From: Rubripirellula lacrimiformis | GTDB lineage: Bacteria; Planctomycetota; Planctomycetia; Pirellulales; Pirellulaceae | DNA: 64,000 nucleotides | Assembly: GCF_007741535.1 (NCBI RefSeq) | Contig: NZ_CP036525.1 | Coordinates: 6,386,001-6,450,000, forward strand | Reading direction: 5' to 3' | In this document: in pieces, positions 35,906-45,156 of the stretch | Position numbering within the stretch: position 1 is the first letter of the stretch | Layout: each line of letters starts with the position of its first letter | The notes under the pieces: model-generated | Seen by the model: the letters and a program-made list of their open reading frames with translations, nothing else | Told to the model about the DNA's origin: nothing | The model's database searches: none | Position numbers and translations under genes: made by a program

Positions 35906-37426
35906 CTCTTTATCCTACACATCTATTTTAAGCCTTTGATTGCCAAATAGGCTTCGTGGTAGGCATGGGCTTTGAGCAGTCCACGCCAGATGGTCGTCGA
36001 GCCTGGAGGTCCTTGCCCGTGTTGGTCTACGTAGCCACCTAGTTTGGCAATCACTCGACAAAAATCTTTCAGCGTCGGTGGGGTATCGCTGTGCAAAACA
36101 CCGCCTTCAACGACCGTCATCACCGCTTGCCAAAACGTCGCATCGTAGATCGCCCCGCAGCTTGCCTCCGGAGTGACACGCGAAGCGCTTTTAAGTTGCT
36201 CGACTCGGAATGCCGTGATCATCAAGGCGGCCACAGCGTTCAAATATGCGTCAATACTTTGATACTTCAGCTTCTCTATCCTCATCCCGCTCTTGAGCGT
36301 CTTGAAAAAAACCTCGATGTCCCAGCGCCTGCAGTATGCTGATAAAACTAGCTCGATCTGAGCCAAACTGGTCACCGCGAGTGAAGTAAAGAGTACCCAG
36401 TGGATCGGCTCGCACCCCACCGGAGGATCAAGCTCAACCGCTTCGACAACTTGAAGCTCCACGCGAGCAACCTTTCCGCCGGGACGCTGCGGGCCATGCA
36501 CTTGAACCGTCTTCGCACGAACCGAGATCGTTGCCGTGCGGCCGTCGCGGTTGCTTCGGCGTTTGCGGCTTTCACCGCTAATTAACGACTTTCGTGGCGA
36601 AACACTGACTTCAAATTCGTGCGAAAAAGGGACTTCGGCAATCGCCTCGCTCAGCACCTTGGGTTGTTCAGCAGAGCCAAGATAGACTCGCCGATCCTGA
36701 CATCCGCGGATAACGAAATCATAGTTTTCGGCCAGATCATTGTTCTGGATGAGCAACTCGTAGATGTCTGATTCGCTGTCCGAGACGCCGATGTAATGAG
36801 TTTGAGGGTTTGCCAGAGCGATCTGTTCGCCGCTTTGCATCAGTTCAAGCCAACGAGCGCTTTCCTTCTCTTCAAACGCCATGGTCCTGATCTCGCGATC
36901 GCGTTGAGCTTTGCCCACGTTTTGGCGAATCGAGTCACGTGTCCAGATAAGTTGGTCAACGCAACCCAAGACGAGACCATCGAGAGTGACGGCATAAAGC
37001 GGATGCAGAAAGAATCCCCGCTTTTTTACGTCCTCCAGAGGCCCGGCACCGACGACTTGACGCGAAGGTTTGGTGAGATCGCAAACGGTGGTGTCCTGTG
37101 CCAGCACGACGACATCGTACTTGGCTGACCGCTCCATCGTGGCTTGATTATGGGGCTGCAGAATTGCCATCCAGTTCACACTGGGGGTGTTGAAAAGCCG
37201 GTAAGTGGCTGTGAGGTCTGCAACTTCTCCGCACGCCGCCGGTGTCGAGGGCGCTACCTGATCGAACTGCTCAAGAATTCGCCTGAAGCGTTTACTTCGA
37301 CGCTTGTCACCCAGGTCCAATGTCCGAGTCTCTTCCTCAATCCATCCTGGACACATCGAATCATCTCCGTCCCTTGAAGAAATGTCAGGGACGGAGTGTC
37401 TCAAGAAAGATGTGTAGGATAAAGAG
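35906..37426 (-). mobile_element. complete IS4-family insertion sequence
   Basis: The element is 1521 bp with perfect 19-bp terminal inverted repeats CTCTTTATCCTACACATCT and, on the right, AGATGTGTAGGATAAAGAG. GGGCATCGCC stands directly outside both ends (35896-35905 and 37427-37436), a target duplication of 6-10 bp depending on how many flanking C/G bases are counted in the inverted repeat. Joining the flanks rebuilds an intact hairpin-repeat unit. One transposase gene fills it. The perfect ends and intact gene suggest recent insertion and possible activity. Confidence 0.93.
35923..37356 (-). CDS. IS4-family transposase
   Basis: The DDE transposase starts at ATG 37356 (MCPGWIEEETRTLDLGDKRR), which has GGAG eight bases upstream; the open frame runs to 37452 but leaves the element there. 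The N-terminal DNA-binding part resembles Tn5 ('DLGDKRRSKRFRRILEQF'). Catalytic residues are Asp in 'VLAQDTTVCDL', Asp in 'GVSDSESDIYE', and Glu in the IS4 signature Y-x2-R-x3-E-x6-K, present exactly in 'YCRRWDIEVFFKTLK'. At 477 residues it is full length. All of the DDE motif is intact. Confidence 0.95.
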   Translation of the reverse strand: MCPGWIEEETRTLDLGDKRRSKRFRRILEQFDQVAPSTPAACGEVADLTATYRLFNTPSVNWMAILQPHNQATMERSAKYDVVVLAQDTTVCDLTKPSRQVVGAGPLEDVKKRGFFLHPLYAVTLDGLVLGCVDQLIWTRDSIRQNVGKAQRDREIRTMAFEEKESARWLELMQSGEQIALANPQTHYIGVSDSESDIYELLIQNNDLAENYDFVIRGCQDRRVYLGSAEQPKVLSEAIAEVPFSHEFEVSVSPRKSLISGESRKRRSNRDGRTATISVRAKTVQVHGPQRPGGKVARVELQVVEAVELDPPVGCEPIHWVLFTSLAVTSLAQIELVLSAYCRRWDIEVFFKTLKSGMRIEKLKYQSIDAYLNAVAALMITAFRVEQLKSASRVTPEASCGAIYDATFWQAVMTVVEGGVLHSDTPPTLKDFCRVIAKLGGYVDQHGQGPPGSTTIWRGLLKAHAYHEAYLAIKGLK

Positions 37427-37976
37427 GGGCATCGCCCCGTGCGTTTCGACACACCACCGCGCGCGGCCCGGTGGGCACGCGGTTAAACGAGGGTGGGCGA
37501 GTCGACGATCAGTTCGTTTCACCGCGTGTGCATCGCCCCGTGCGTTTCTACACGCCGCCACGCGCGGCCCGGTGGGCACGCGGTTAAACGACGGGGGGCG
37601 AGGCAAATCGTTTAGCCGCGTGGGCATCGCCCCGTGCGTTTCTACACACCATCGCGCGCGGCCCGCTGGGCACGCGGTTAAACGACGGGGGGCGAGTCAA
37701 ATCGTTTCACCGCGTGGGCATCGCCCCGTGCGTTTCGACGCCCCACCACGCGCGGCCCGGTGGGCACGCGGTTAAACGACAGTGGGCGAGTCAAATCGTT
37801 TCACCGCGTGGGCATCGCCCCGTGCGTTTCGACACACCGCCACGCGCGGCCCGCTGGGCACGCGGTTAAACGACGGGGGGCGAGTCAAATCGTTTCACCG
37901 CGTGGGCATCGCCCCGTGCGTTTCGACGCCCCACCGCGCGCGGCCCGATGGGCCGCGGTTCAACGACGGTGGGCTA
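37427..37976. repeat. hairpin repeat array, right part (six units)
   Basis: Units begin with GGGCATCGCCCCGTGCG at 37427, 37528, 37622, 37716, 37810 and 37904; spacing is 101 once and 94 bp four times. Each contains CACGCGGTTAAACGA and, 16 bp later, TCGTTTCACCGCGTG, which pair over 15 bp with one mismatch. The last unit ends inside the stop codon of terC (GGGCGAG becomes GGGCTAG). There are no unique spacers. Confidence 0.95.
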
Positions 37977-38933
37977 GGAGGCCGACGCGCCTGATTGACG
38001 TGCTTGTTCGGCCAACAGTTTCCTTTGGAACCTGGTCTGGACCACGTCCACGATGATCAGCACCGCCAACACAAAGTAGAACGTGCTCTTGGCCATTGGC
38101 GTGACATGGTGCCCGAACAATTGAATTTCGGCCAAGTGACCACCTTCGCTGACCAGCATCACGCCGACGATGAACAGGATGAACAGCCCCAGCACTTCGT
38201 ACATCCGATTCTTTTTCAGGAACTCGGCGACGCTATCGGCCAACACGATCATCAACACACCGCTGATCACGATTGCGGTCGCCATGATGTAGAGGTTCTT
38301 GGTCAGAGCCATGGCGCTAAGAATCGAATCGAAGGAAAACACCAGGTTCATGACCACGATCAGCGACACCGCTTTTGCGAAACTGTTTCGCTGGCTGTTG
38401 CTTTCGCTGTCTTCGAAGTCATGGACCGCCAGCATGTGATAGATCTCTTTGATCGCCGTCCAAAGGATGAACGCACCACCGCCGATCACGATCAGGCTGT
38501 GCCCCGAAACGGCCGCCGACAGGAACGAACTGTTGAATTCAAACAAGGCTTCCTCCAGCAGTTCGACCACGTTGACGATCACAAACAGCAATGCGATTCG
38601 GAAGACGATCGCCAAACCGATGCCCAGTTTTCGAACGCGGGACTGATCCGCTTCGTCCACTCGCTTACTTTCGATCGAAATGTACAGCAGGTTGTCGAAC
38701 CCCAACACGATCTGCAGCAGAACCAGCATGCCCAGCGTGAAGATCCCGGCCATGGAGAAAAAACTCTCGACCACCGGCTCGGACGTCTCGGCGACTGCAT
38801 TGGCCGCTTCGCCAGCGATGGCGGCGTCGGCCAGGGTCATCACGCTGCCTAGATTGGACAACAGATGGAGGTCCGCCAGCGCAGCAAGGGGGTACGACAA
38901 AACGCCGTAAAAAGGCTCGATCAGTCCCAGCAT
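37974..38933 (-). CDS. TerC-family integral membrane protein
   Basis: The 319-residue protein (from ATG 38933, MLGLIEPFYGV) has about eight membrane segments and the TerC signature residues: 'VLLQIVLGFDNLLYISIESKRV' in the first half and 'IVVMNLVFSFDSILSAMAL' in the second, each with the conserved Asp and Asn. TerC proteins are associated with tellurite resistance and with metal-ion (manganese) export. The reading frame extends upstream to 39041, but the preceding segment is hydrophilic and unlikely. Its 3' end overlaps the last hairpin repeat. Confidence 0.9.
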   Translation of the reverse strand: MLGLIEPFYGVLSYPLAALADLHLLSNLGSVMTLADAAIAGEAANAVAETSEPVVESFFSMAGIFTLGMLVLLQIVLGFDNLLYISIESKRVDEADQSRVRKLGIGLAIVFRIALLFVIVNVVELLEEALFEFNSSFLSAAVSGHSLIVIGGGAFILWTAIKEIYHMLAVHDFEDSESNSQRNSFAKAVSLIVVMNLVFSFDSILSAMALTKNLYIMATAIVISGVLMIVLADSVAEFLKKNRMYEVLGLFILFIVGVMLVSEGGHLAEIQLFGHHVTPMAKSTFYFVLAVLIIVDVVQTRFQRKLLAEQARQSGASAS

Positions 38934-39105
38934 ATTCTTGGTCCGTCTTGGATGGGGGCCATCGTGAAAAGAAGCGATGCGAGACACTTGTACCGCGTTG
39001 TCGCTGGGCCGATTATGATGTCGACGACAATCGTCGACCACCGCCCGAACCGAAACGAAGCACTGGGCGGAAAATTAGCGTTTCTCTACCCAAGAAAGAC
39101 CGCCC

Positions 39106-39888
39106 ATGATTCGCCCTGTCCATTTTCTGATCGGCATGTTGCTTGCCGCCGTCGCACTGCCGACCGTGTCCCCTGCCGCCGATTCGCTCCAGCAATACGA
39201 AGTCCGCAGTTACATTTTGGGCGAAAAGGGCGACGCCGAAGCAGTCAGCGACTATCTGCGTGACGCCTTGATCCCAGCACTGAAACGCCAAGGCATCGGC
39301 CCGATCGGCGTATTCAAGAATTCCGAAGCGGATACCAGCGGCGTTTCGCGAGTGATCATGGTGATCCCCTTCGACAGCGCCGAACAAGTCGCCACGTCCC
39401 AATCCAAATTGCAGGCCGACACCCAATACCAAAGCGATGCAAAGTCGTATCTGTCGGGTGGCCCCAAGGATTCGCCCTACCAACGGATCAGCAGCGAATT
39501 GCTGGTCGCGATGGATTGCTGGCCCAAACTGAAAGTCGCGGACGGCACCCTCCAAAACGACGACCGCGTTTATGAACTGCGAGTTTACGAGAGCCCCAAC
39601 GAACGACTGGGCCACCTGAAGGTCGACATGTTCAACGCCGGCGAAGTGCCCATTTTCTTGGATTGCAAGATCCAGCCCATTTTCATCGGACAGATGGTGG
39701 TGGGTCCGCAAACACCCGGACTGACCTATTTGACGGTTTACGAAAACGACGCTGCACGACTGGAAGCCTGGAAGGCATTCCAAGTGAATCCAGCATGGAA
39801 TGTGTTGAAGAAAGTCGAAAAGTATCAGGGCACGGTCAGCCACATCGACAAATACATTTTGGTACCGATGCCGTATTCGCAAATGTAG
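39106..39888 (+). CDS. exported NIPSNAP-family protein
   Basis: The 260-residue product has a signal peptide (MIRPVHFLIGMLLAAVALPTVSPAA) and two ferredoxin-like NIPSNAP domains: residues about 28-130 ('YEVRSYILGEKGDAEAVSDYL') and 150-255 ('VYELRVYESPNERLGHLKVDMFNAGEVPIFL'). NIPSNAP domains are dimeric alpha/beta barrels of mostly unknown biochemical role; secreted versions are frequent in planctomycetes. It is transcribed away from terC with a 172-bp gap. Confidence 0.88.
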   Translation: MIRPVHFLIGMLLAAVALPTVSPAADSLQQYEVRSYILGEKGDAEAVSDYLRDALIPALKRQGIGPIGVFKNSEADTSGVSRVIMVIPFDSAEQVATSQSKLQADTQYQSDAKSYLSGGPKDSPYQRISSELLVAMDCWPKLKVADGTLQNDDRVYELRVYESPNERLGHLKVDMFNAGEVPIFLDCKIQPIFIGQMVVGPQTPGLTYLTVYENDAARLEAWKAFQVNPAWNVLKKVEKYQGTVSHIDKYILVPMPYSQM

Positions 39889-40249
39889 ACTGGGCGGACG
39901 TCCATCTTTTCAGTGACGTTCCCCGGACACTCATCACGCTTGCGCCCCGCGCGAGCGTCCCCCTTTCAACCACAGCGCCCCTCCACCACGGTGACCGCCC
40001 GGAACGGACCGGCGGTCTTCCCGGGGGGGCAAACGCGGCTATCGGGGACGGCGTCTTTCGCCACATGATTGATCATCCGTTCGGCGTTCCCCAAGCTAGG
40101 CGGATTTGGTCGGTGCCGAGGCCGGGGGAGAACCCACCACTGGCATATTTTCCCCAGCCGGATCCTCCGTCATCCACCGCGTCGACAGGGTGGCTTTTTA
40201 GCCGCCGCGTGTCTGTCCCGATCCGATCCACTGCGGTACGATTTCGGTC
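39889..40249. other. gap between NIPSNAP gene and mutS
   Basis: No supported gene in these 361 bp. A perfect 7-bp hairpin GACCGCC...GGCGGTC with a short TTC tail at 39993-40020 may be a weak terminator for the upstream gene. The mutS promoter must lie here but I could not identify it. Confidence 0.5.
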
Positions 40250-42898
40250 ATGACACCGATGATGAAACAGTACCATGAGGCCAAAGCAGCGTGCGGCGAC
40301 GCACTGCTGTTTTTCCGCATGGGTGACTTCTATGAATTGTTTCTCGACGACGCCAAAACGGCCGCCGGGATCCTTGGACTGAACCTGACCAGCCGGGATA
40401 AGGACAGCGATAATCCGACCGCGATGGCCGGATTCCCGCATCACCAACTGGATTCTTATCTCCAGAAACTGATTCGCGCGGGCTACCGTGCGGCGGTTTG
40501 CGAACAGGTCGAAGACCCCAAGACGGCCAAGGGGCTGGTCAAGCGAGAGATCACTCGCGTCGTCAGTGCGGGAACGCTCACCGACGACGGACTGCTGGAC
40601 CCACGCGAAGCCAATTACGTTGCCGCGGTCTGCATGCACCGCGACAAGAAAGCGGAAAAGAACGGCCAGGAACCCCGCGTCGGTATCGCTTGGGCGGAAC
40701 TTTCCAGCGGTCGCTTCGAAGCTGGCACATTCGCCAAGAGCCGGATTGAAGACGAACTGGCCCGGATCGGTCCCGCCGAGGTGCTCTACCGCGAAGACGA
40801 CGTAACGTTTTCTCCCGACACCACTGCCCCCTGGTCTTGGACCTCGCGACCGGCGTGGACCTTTGCCGAGGATGCGGCCAAAGAAACCCTGTGCAAGCAG
40901 TTCTCCGTCAACGGGTTGGAAGGGTTCGGTTTTGAATCCGACGACGCCCCCGCCCTTCGTGCTGCCGGGGGCGTGCTGACGTACCTGCAAGAAACCCAGC
41001 GGCGTGACTTGGATCACTTCCGCAGCATTTCCGCCCACAAGCGGAGCGGTTTTCTACAGATCGATGCGGCGACGCGGCGCAGTCTGGAACTGACCCGCAC
41101 CATCCGCAGCGGGTCGCGTGACGGGTCGCTGCTGGGCGTCATCGATCGCACCTGCACTCCGATGGGATCGCGATTGCTGGGCGACTGGATCGCCGCACCG
41201 CTGATCGATCGCACGGCCATCGAAGCCCGTTTGGATGCGGTCGCCGAACTTGCATCCGACGTCAAGTTGCGTGGGGACATCCGCGAAACATTGAAGGAAA
41301 CCTTCGACCTGACTCGACTGTTGGGCCGGATCGCGACCGGTCGAACCGGACCGCGTGACCTGCAGCAGGTGGCACGAACCCTGGCCAGCCTGCCGACGCT
41401 GAAGGCACGTCTTAGTGATCGCACATCCCAGCGGCTTTCGTTCATCGAATCCCACCTGCACCTGTGCCCCGAACTACGCAGCCAGCTGGAAAACGCCCTC
41501 GCCGACGAAGTGCCTTTGTCGGCTGTGGACGGCAACTTCATCCGTTCTGGTTTCAGCGAAGAACTGGACGGACTGCGGGAATTGGCCAAGGGCGGCAAAC
41601 AGTGGATCGCGGCGTACCAGAAACGCCAGATGGACGAGACGGGCATCACGAACCTGAAGGTTGGCTACAACCGCGTGTTCGGTTACTTCCTAGAAGTTTC
41701 CAACGCCCAACGCGATCGCATCCCCGATTTCTTCATCCGCAAACAAACACTCAAAAATTGCGAACGGTACATTACACCGGAGCTGAAAGAGTACGAAGAA
41801 AAAGTATTGGCGGCGGACGAACAAGCCGCATCGTGCGAACAGCTGCTGTTCCAAGAATTACGCAGCCAAACCCATCGCCACTTAACCGTCCTGGGCGAAG
41901 TCGCAGTAGCCATCGCAGAACTGGATGTATTGGCATCGTTGGCCGAGATCGCGGTGACGCGCCGTTGGGTGCGACCGGTCCTGACCGACGATTCGGTGCT
42001 GAAGGTCGAAGGCGGACGGCACCCGGTGCTGGACGTGACACTTCCGCAGGGTGAATTTGTCCCCAACGACTGTATCCAGTCGCCCGAAGCCGGCATGATC
42101 CTATTGATCACCGGCCCCAACATGGCGGGGAAAAGCACGTACATTCGCCAGATAGCATTGATCACTCTGCTGGCGCAAGCCGGTTCGTTTGTGCCTGCCG
42201 ACAGTGCCGAAATTGGCATCGCCGACCGCATCTTCGCTCGCGTCGGCGCCAGTGACGAATTGAGTCGCGGGCAATCGACGTTCATGGTCGAGATGGTGGA
42301 AACGGCTCGAATTCTAAACACCGCCACTTCTCGCAGTCTGGTCATCCTGGACGAGATCGGACGGGGCACCAGCACCTACGATGGACTGTCGCTGGCCTGG
42401 GCGATCACCGAACACCTGCACGAACAGATCGGGTGCCGGACGTTCTTTGCCACCCACTATCACGAATTGACTCAGCTAGAAGAGTCGCTTCCGCGAGTGG
42501 CCAATCTGAATGTGGCGGTCAAGGAATGGGACGACGAGGTGATCTTCTTGCATCGCATCGTACGCGGCGGAGCGGACAAGAGTTACGGCATCCACGTCGC
42601 TCGCCTGGCCGGTATCCCCACCTCAGTCAACGAACGCGCCAAAGACGTCCTGGCTCAATTGGAAGCCGATCACCGCGACGCGTTGGACCGACCAACGATT
42701 CAATCCCCCGGTGCGAAACAAGGCGATGCCAACGGTAAATTCCAACTGACGCTATTCGGTTTCGCCGATCACCCGCTGATCGAACAGGTCGACAAGTTGG
42801 ACGTCAACTCGATGACTCCCTTGGATGCGTTGCAGTTTCTGCAGAACGCCAAGGAATCGCTGAACAAGTCGTCTGAAACGGCAAAGCCCAACGGTTAA
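40250..42898 (+). CDS. mutS: DNA mismatch repair protein MutS
   Basis: MutS recognises mismatches and small loops and starts repair with MutL. The 882-residue protein is full length (E. coli 853). Domain I carries the mismatch-binding Phe-x-Glu in 'ALLFFRMGDFYELFLDDAK'. The core and clamp are followed by the ATPase with Walker A 'ITGPNMAGKSTYIRQIAL', 'FMVEMVETARIL', Walker B 'SLVILDEIGRGTSTYDGLSLAWAI' and 'FATHYHELTQLE'. The start ATG (MTPMMKQYHEAK) is the family's usual N-terminus. It stands alone. Confidence 0.98.
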   Translation: MTPMMKQYHEAKAACGDALLFFRMGDFYELFLDDAKTAAGILGLNLTSRDKDSDNPTAMAGFPHHQLDSYLQKLIRAGYRAAVCEQVEDPKTAKGLVKREITRVVSAGTLTDDGLLDPREANYVAAVCMHRDKKAEKNGQEPRVGIAWAELSSGRFEAGTFAKSRIEDELARIGPAEVLYREDDVTFSPDTTAPWSWTSRPAWTFAEDAAKETLCKQFSVNGLEGFGFESDDAPALRAAGGVLTYLQETQRRDLDHFRSISAHKRSGFLQIDAATRRSLELTRTIRSGSRDGSLLGVIDRTCTPMGSRLLGDWIAAPLIDRTAIEARLDAVAELASDVKLRGDIRETLKETFDLTRLLGRIATGRTGPRDLQQVARTLASLPTLKARLSDRTSQRLSFIESHLHLCPELRSQLENALADEVPLSAVDGNFIRSGFSEELDGLRELAKGGKQWIAAYQKRQMDETGITNLKVGYNRVFGYFLEVSNAQRDRIPDFFIRKQTLKNCERYITPELKEYEEKVLAADEQAASCEQLLFQELRSQTHRHLTVLGEVAVAIAELDVLASLAEIAVTRRWVRPVLTDDSVLKVEGGRHPVLDVTLPQGEFVPNDCIQSPEAGMILLITGPNMAGKSTYIRQIALITLLAQAGSFVPADSAEIGIADRIFARVGASDELSRGQSTFMVEMVETARILNTATSRSLVILDEIGRGTSTYDGLSLAWAITEHLHEQIGCRTFFATHYHELTQLEESLPRVANLNVAVKEWDDEVIFLHRIVRGGADKSYGIHVARLAGIPTSVNERAKDVLAQLEADHRDALDRPTIQSPGAKQGDANGKFQLTLFGFADHPLIEQVDKLDVNSMTPLDALQFLQNAKESLNKSSETAKPNG

Positions 42899-42900
42899 CC

Positions 42901-42943
42901 GACCGACCATCCTCGGTCACCATGCCGGCAGCCCCCGGCATGG
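42901..42943. terminator. pair of hairpins between convergent genes
   Basis: GACCGA..TCGGTC (42901-42918) and CCATGCCGG..CCGGCATGG (42920-42943) are two perfect adjacent hairpins immediately after the mutS stop and before the end of the opposing gene. There is no T run, so a terminator role is only probable. Confidence 0.45.
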
Positions 42944-42985
42944 GAACGGACCAGTCCCAACGAGAGCCAAAGAGCCAAGGCGCAA

Positions 42986-43855
42986 CTAGGCTTGGCCGGA
43001 ATCCAAACCGACATCGACTTGCAGACCGTCGTAGGCCAAATCGATTCCATCGGGCAACTCGGACGTGGTTGGTCCGTAGTCCAGGTCGTGGCTAACGTGG
43101 GTCAGCCACGTTTGTTTTGCACCGACTTGCCGTGCCACCTCGACCGCTTGATCCACACTAAAGTGAGTGGGATGAGGTTGATGGCGAAGGGCACCGACCA
43201 CAAAAGTTTTGACGCCGGCGAGCCTGGCCATCGATTCCGGTGGAATGTCGTTCGTGTCGGTGCAATACGCGAAATCGCCGATACGAAACCCCAGCACATC
43301 AAAGTGAGGCCCATGCTTCAATCGGATTGGCATGATCGATGCCCCGAATAGTGGGATCGGTTGGTAGGGGCTGATCTCGCGACATTCCAGCTGTGGTCGG
43401 GACCCGGGATGGGTTTGGGCGCGAGTCGAAAAGGCGTAGTCAAACGAATGCTTGATCCGCTGTTCGACTTTGGGTTCGCAGTACAGCGGGACTGGCCCGC
43501 CCAAACGAAACGGAAACAATCGCAGGTCATCCAAGCCGAACAGATGGTCCGCATGCTCGTGCGTGTACAGCACAGCATGGACCAAAGGGATTTTCTCTCT
43601 CAGCAATTGGAATCGCAGATCGGGCGGGGTATCGACCAGCAGTGTGCGAGTCGGTTCGTCGTGATCCACAGCGAGTCCGTGCCAGCCCAGTTCGATCGTG
43701 ATCGCACATCGGGTCCGCTGGTTGCGAGGATCGTCGCTTTGACAAACTTCGCATTGGCATCCGATCACCGGCACACCGACGCTGGTCCCAGTTCCCAAAA
43801 AGGTCACTTTGGCATGGGTGGGGGGGGTGCTGGTCGGGTCAGGATTATTGGTCAT
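42986..43855 (-). CDS. PhnP-like metallo-beta-lactamase-fold hydrolase
   Basis: The 289-residue protein has the MBL motif HTHEHADH-type ('VLYTHEHADHLFGLDDLRLF') and the PhnP-like N-terminus 'VTFLGTGTSVGVPVIGCQCEVCQSDDPRN' with structural Zn-binding cysteines (C-x-C-x2-C). Later metal ligands are in 'FAYCTDTNDIP' and 'WLTHVSHDLDYG'. PhnP is a phosphodiesterase acting on cyclic ribosyl phosphate; relatives act on other cyclic phosphodiesters. No phn gene is nearby, so the substrate is unknown. The frame extends to a TTG at 43879; I prefer the ATG at 43855. Confidence 0.88.
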   Translation of the reverse strand: MTNNPDPTSTPPTHAKVTFLGTGTSVGVPVIGCQCEVCQSDDPRNQRTRCAITIELGWHGLAVDHDEPTRTLLVDTPPDLRFQLLREKIPLVHAVLYTHEHADHLFGLDDLRLFPFRLGGPVPLYCEPKVEQRIKHSFDYAFSTRAQTHPGSRPQLECREISPYQPIPLFGASIMPIRLKHGPHFDVLGFRIGDFAYCTDTNDIPPESMARLAGVKTFVVGALRHQPHPTHFSVDQAVEVARQVGAKQTWLTHVSHDLDYGPTTSELPDGIDLAYDGLQVDVGLDSGQA

Positions 43856-44083
43856 TGCACCCGGAATGGAATTGAGCAAAGGAAAGCCCCTTGGCTAGGG
43901 GCTGATGATTCTGCGATACTCTGCAGCTTGAAAACAGGACCCTGAACGATTCCACCGTCATTTGAAGGCCTGATCACCCGGTAGAACGGTGCCGAATGGT
44001 GATTTTGCCCCCCCGAAATGCTGTCGCCCGCGGTTGACGCGTTCTGGCGACTCTCGATCCCTATCAAATACGAAAGAATCTTC

Positions 44084-45019
44084 ATGAAGATGATCAAAAA
44101 CTTCTCGCCCGGCTCGCTGGGCATCAACGGCCGTCAAACCGAACTTTTGGAATTGGCCCTGACGTATGCCTTCAATGGCATCGACATCGACATGCACGAA
44201 ATGCTTCGTCGCAGCCAACGTACCGACGTTGCTGACGCAGCGAAGTACTTGGAAGCCGCACGCAAGGCATTCAAGATCCGCATCGGCGGCTTTGACTTGG
44301 GCATCAATCTGGACGCCGACGAAGAAACCTTCACCGCCCAGGTCGCCACCCTGCACCCGCTGGCCGAATTGGCCAAAGAATTGGGCATCACGCGAGCATA
44401 CGTTCGCGTTCCAGCCGCGACCGATCGATTGCCCTACCACGAGTACTTCGACGTCCAAACCGCTCGCCTGAAGCAAATCGCCGACCTGTTGGCCGTTCGC
44501 GAAATCAAATTGGGCATCGGTTTCGCCGCTGGCAAGGAATTGGAAGAAGGCAAAGAATTCCCATTCATCCGCAACGTCGAAGGTTTCATCGCATTGGTCA
44601 AAGCCGTTGGATCGACCAACGTTGGCTTCTACATCGACACCTGGGACTGGGTCGTCGGCGACGGAGCAATGGACCAACTGAGCGAATTGACCGCTGACGA
44701 AATCGTTGCCGTCCGTTTGTGCTCGCTGCGTCCCGAAAGCGATCCTGCAACCGCAAAGTCGAACGAACGTGTGGTGCCGACCCAAGAAGGTCTGCTGGAT
44801 CACGTCAAAGTCATCACTCACTTGGTCGAAATCGGATTCACCGGCCCCGTCAGTCCAGGCGCTTCGGGAGCCAGCTACAAAGGCCAGACTCGTGAAAGCA
44901 TCGTGCAACGCGGACAAGTCGCGTTGGACGAAATCTTCACCGCTGCTGGCTTGACCGTCGCTCCATTGCCCAAGGATCTGATCGAAGACATTCCTTACGA
45001 GCCAAATCCAATCGGCTAA
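44084..45019 (+). CDS. sugar-phosphate isomerase/epimerase-like TIM-barrel protein
   Basis: From ATG 44084 (MKMIKNFSPGSLGINGRQ) the cytosolic product has 311 residues and the xylose isomerase-like barrel: 'LTYAFNGIDIDMHE', 'LGITRAYVRVPAATD', 'VGFYIDTWDWVVGDG', 'PVSPGASGASYKG'. No signal peptide is present, unlike the relative at 29245. The substrate is unknown; isomerisation or epimerisation of a sugar is the family expectation. It runs divergently from the PhnP-like gene and ends before a good terminator. Confidence 0.82.
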   Translation: MKMIKNFSPGSLGINGRQTELLELALTYAFNGIDIDMHEMLRRSQRTDVADAAKYLEAARKAFKIRIGGFDLGINLDADEETFTAQVATLHPLAELAKELGITRAYVRVPAATDRLPYHEYFDVQTARLKQIADLLAVREIKLGIGFAAGKELEEGKEFPFIRNVEGFIALVKAVGSTNVGFYIDTWDWVVGDGAMDQLSELTADEIVAVRLCSLRPESDPATAKSNERVVPTQEGLLDHVKVITHLVEIGFTGPVSPGASGASYKGQTRESIVQRGQVALDEIFTAAGLTVAPLPKDLIEDIPYEPNPIG

Positions 45020-45063
45020 GAATTCAGACGACTGAAATCTAGCTAAGAAATTGCGAATCTACG

Positions 45064-45099
45064 AAAACGGCTCGGTCGCCTACGATCGAGCCGTTTTTT
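45064..45099 (+). terminator. intrinsic terminator of the isomerase-like gene
   Basis: AAAACGGCTCG (45064-45074) pairs perfectly with CGAGCCGTTTT (45087-45097), 11 bp around a 12-base loop, and the stem ends in six T residues. It starts 45 bp after the stop codon. Confidence 0.9.
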
Positions 45100-45156
45100 C
45101 GTGCCCGGCCATTGTCACCGTGGACCAAGGTCCACGGCAGAAGGCTGTCGCCACTA

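Noticed and set aside
37320-37775. Plus-strand frame across the IS end and hairpin array
   Set aside because: It joins antisense transposase to repeats and has no domain; similar frames arise in every repeat unit.
37427-37976. Possible CRISPR array
   Set aside because: The full 94-bp unit is repeated without unique spacers, and no cas gene is near.
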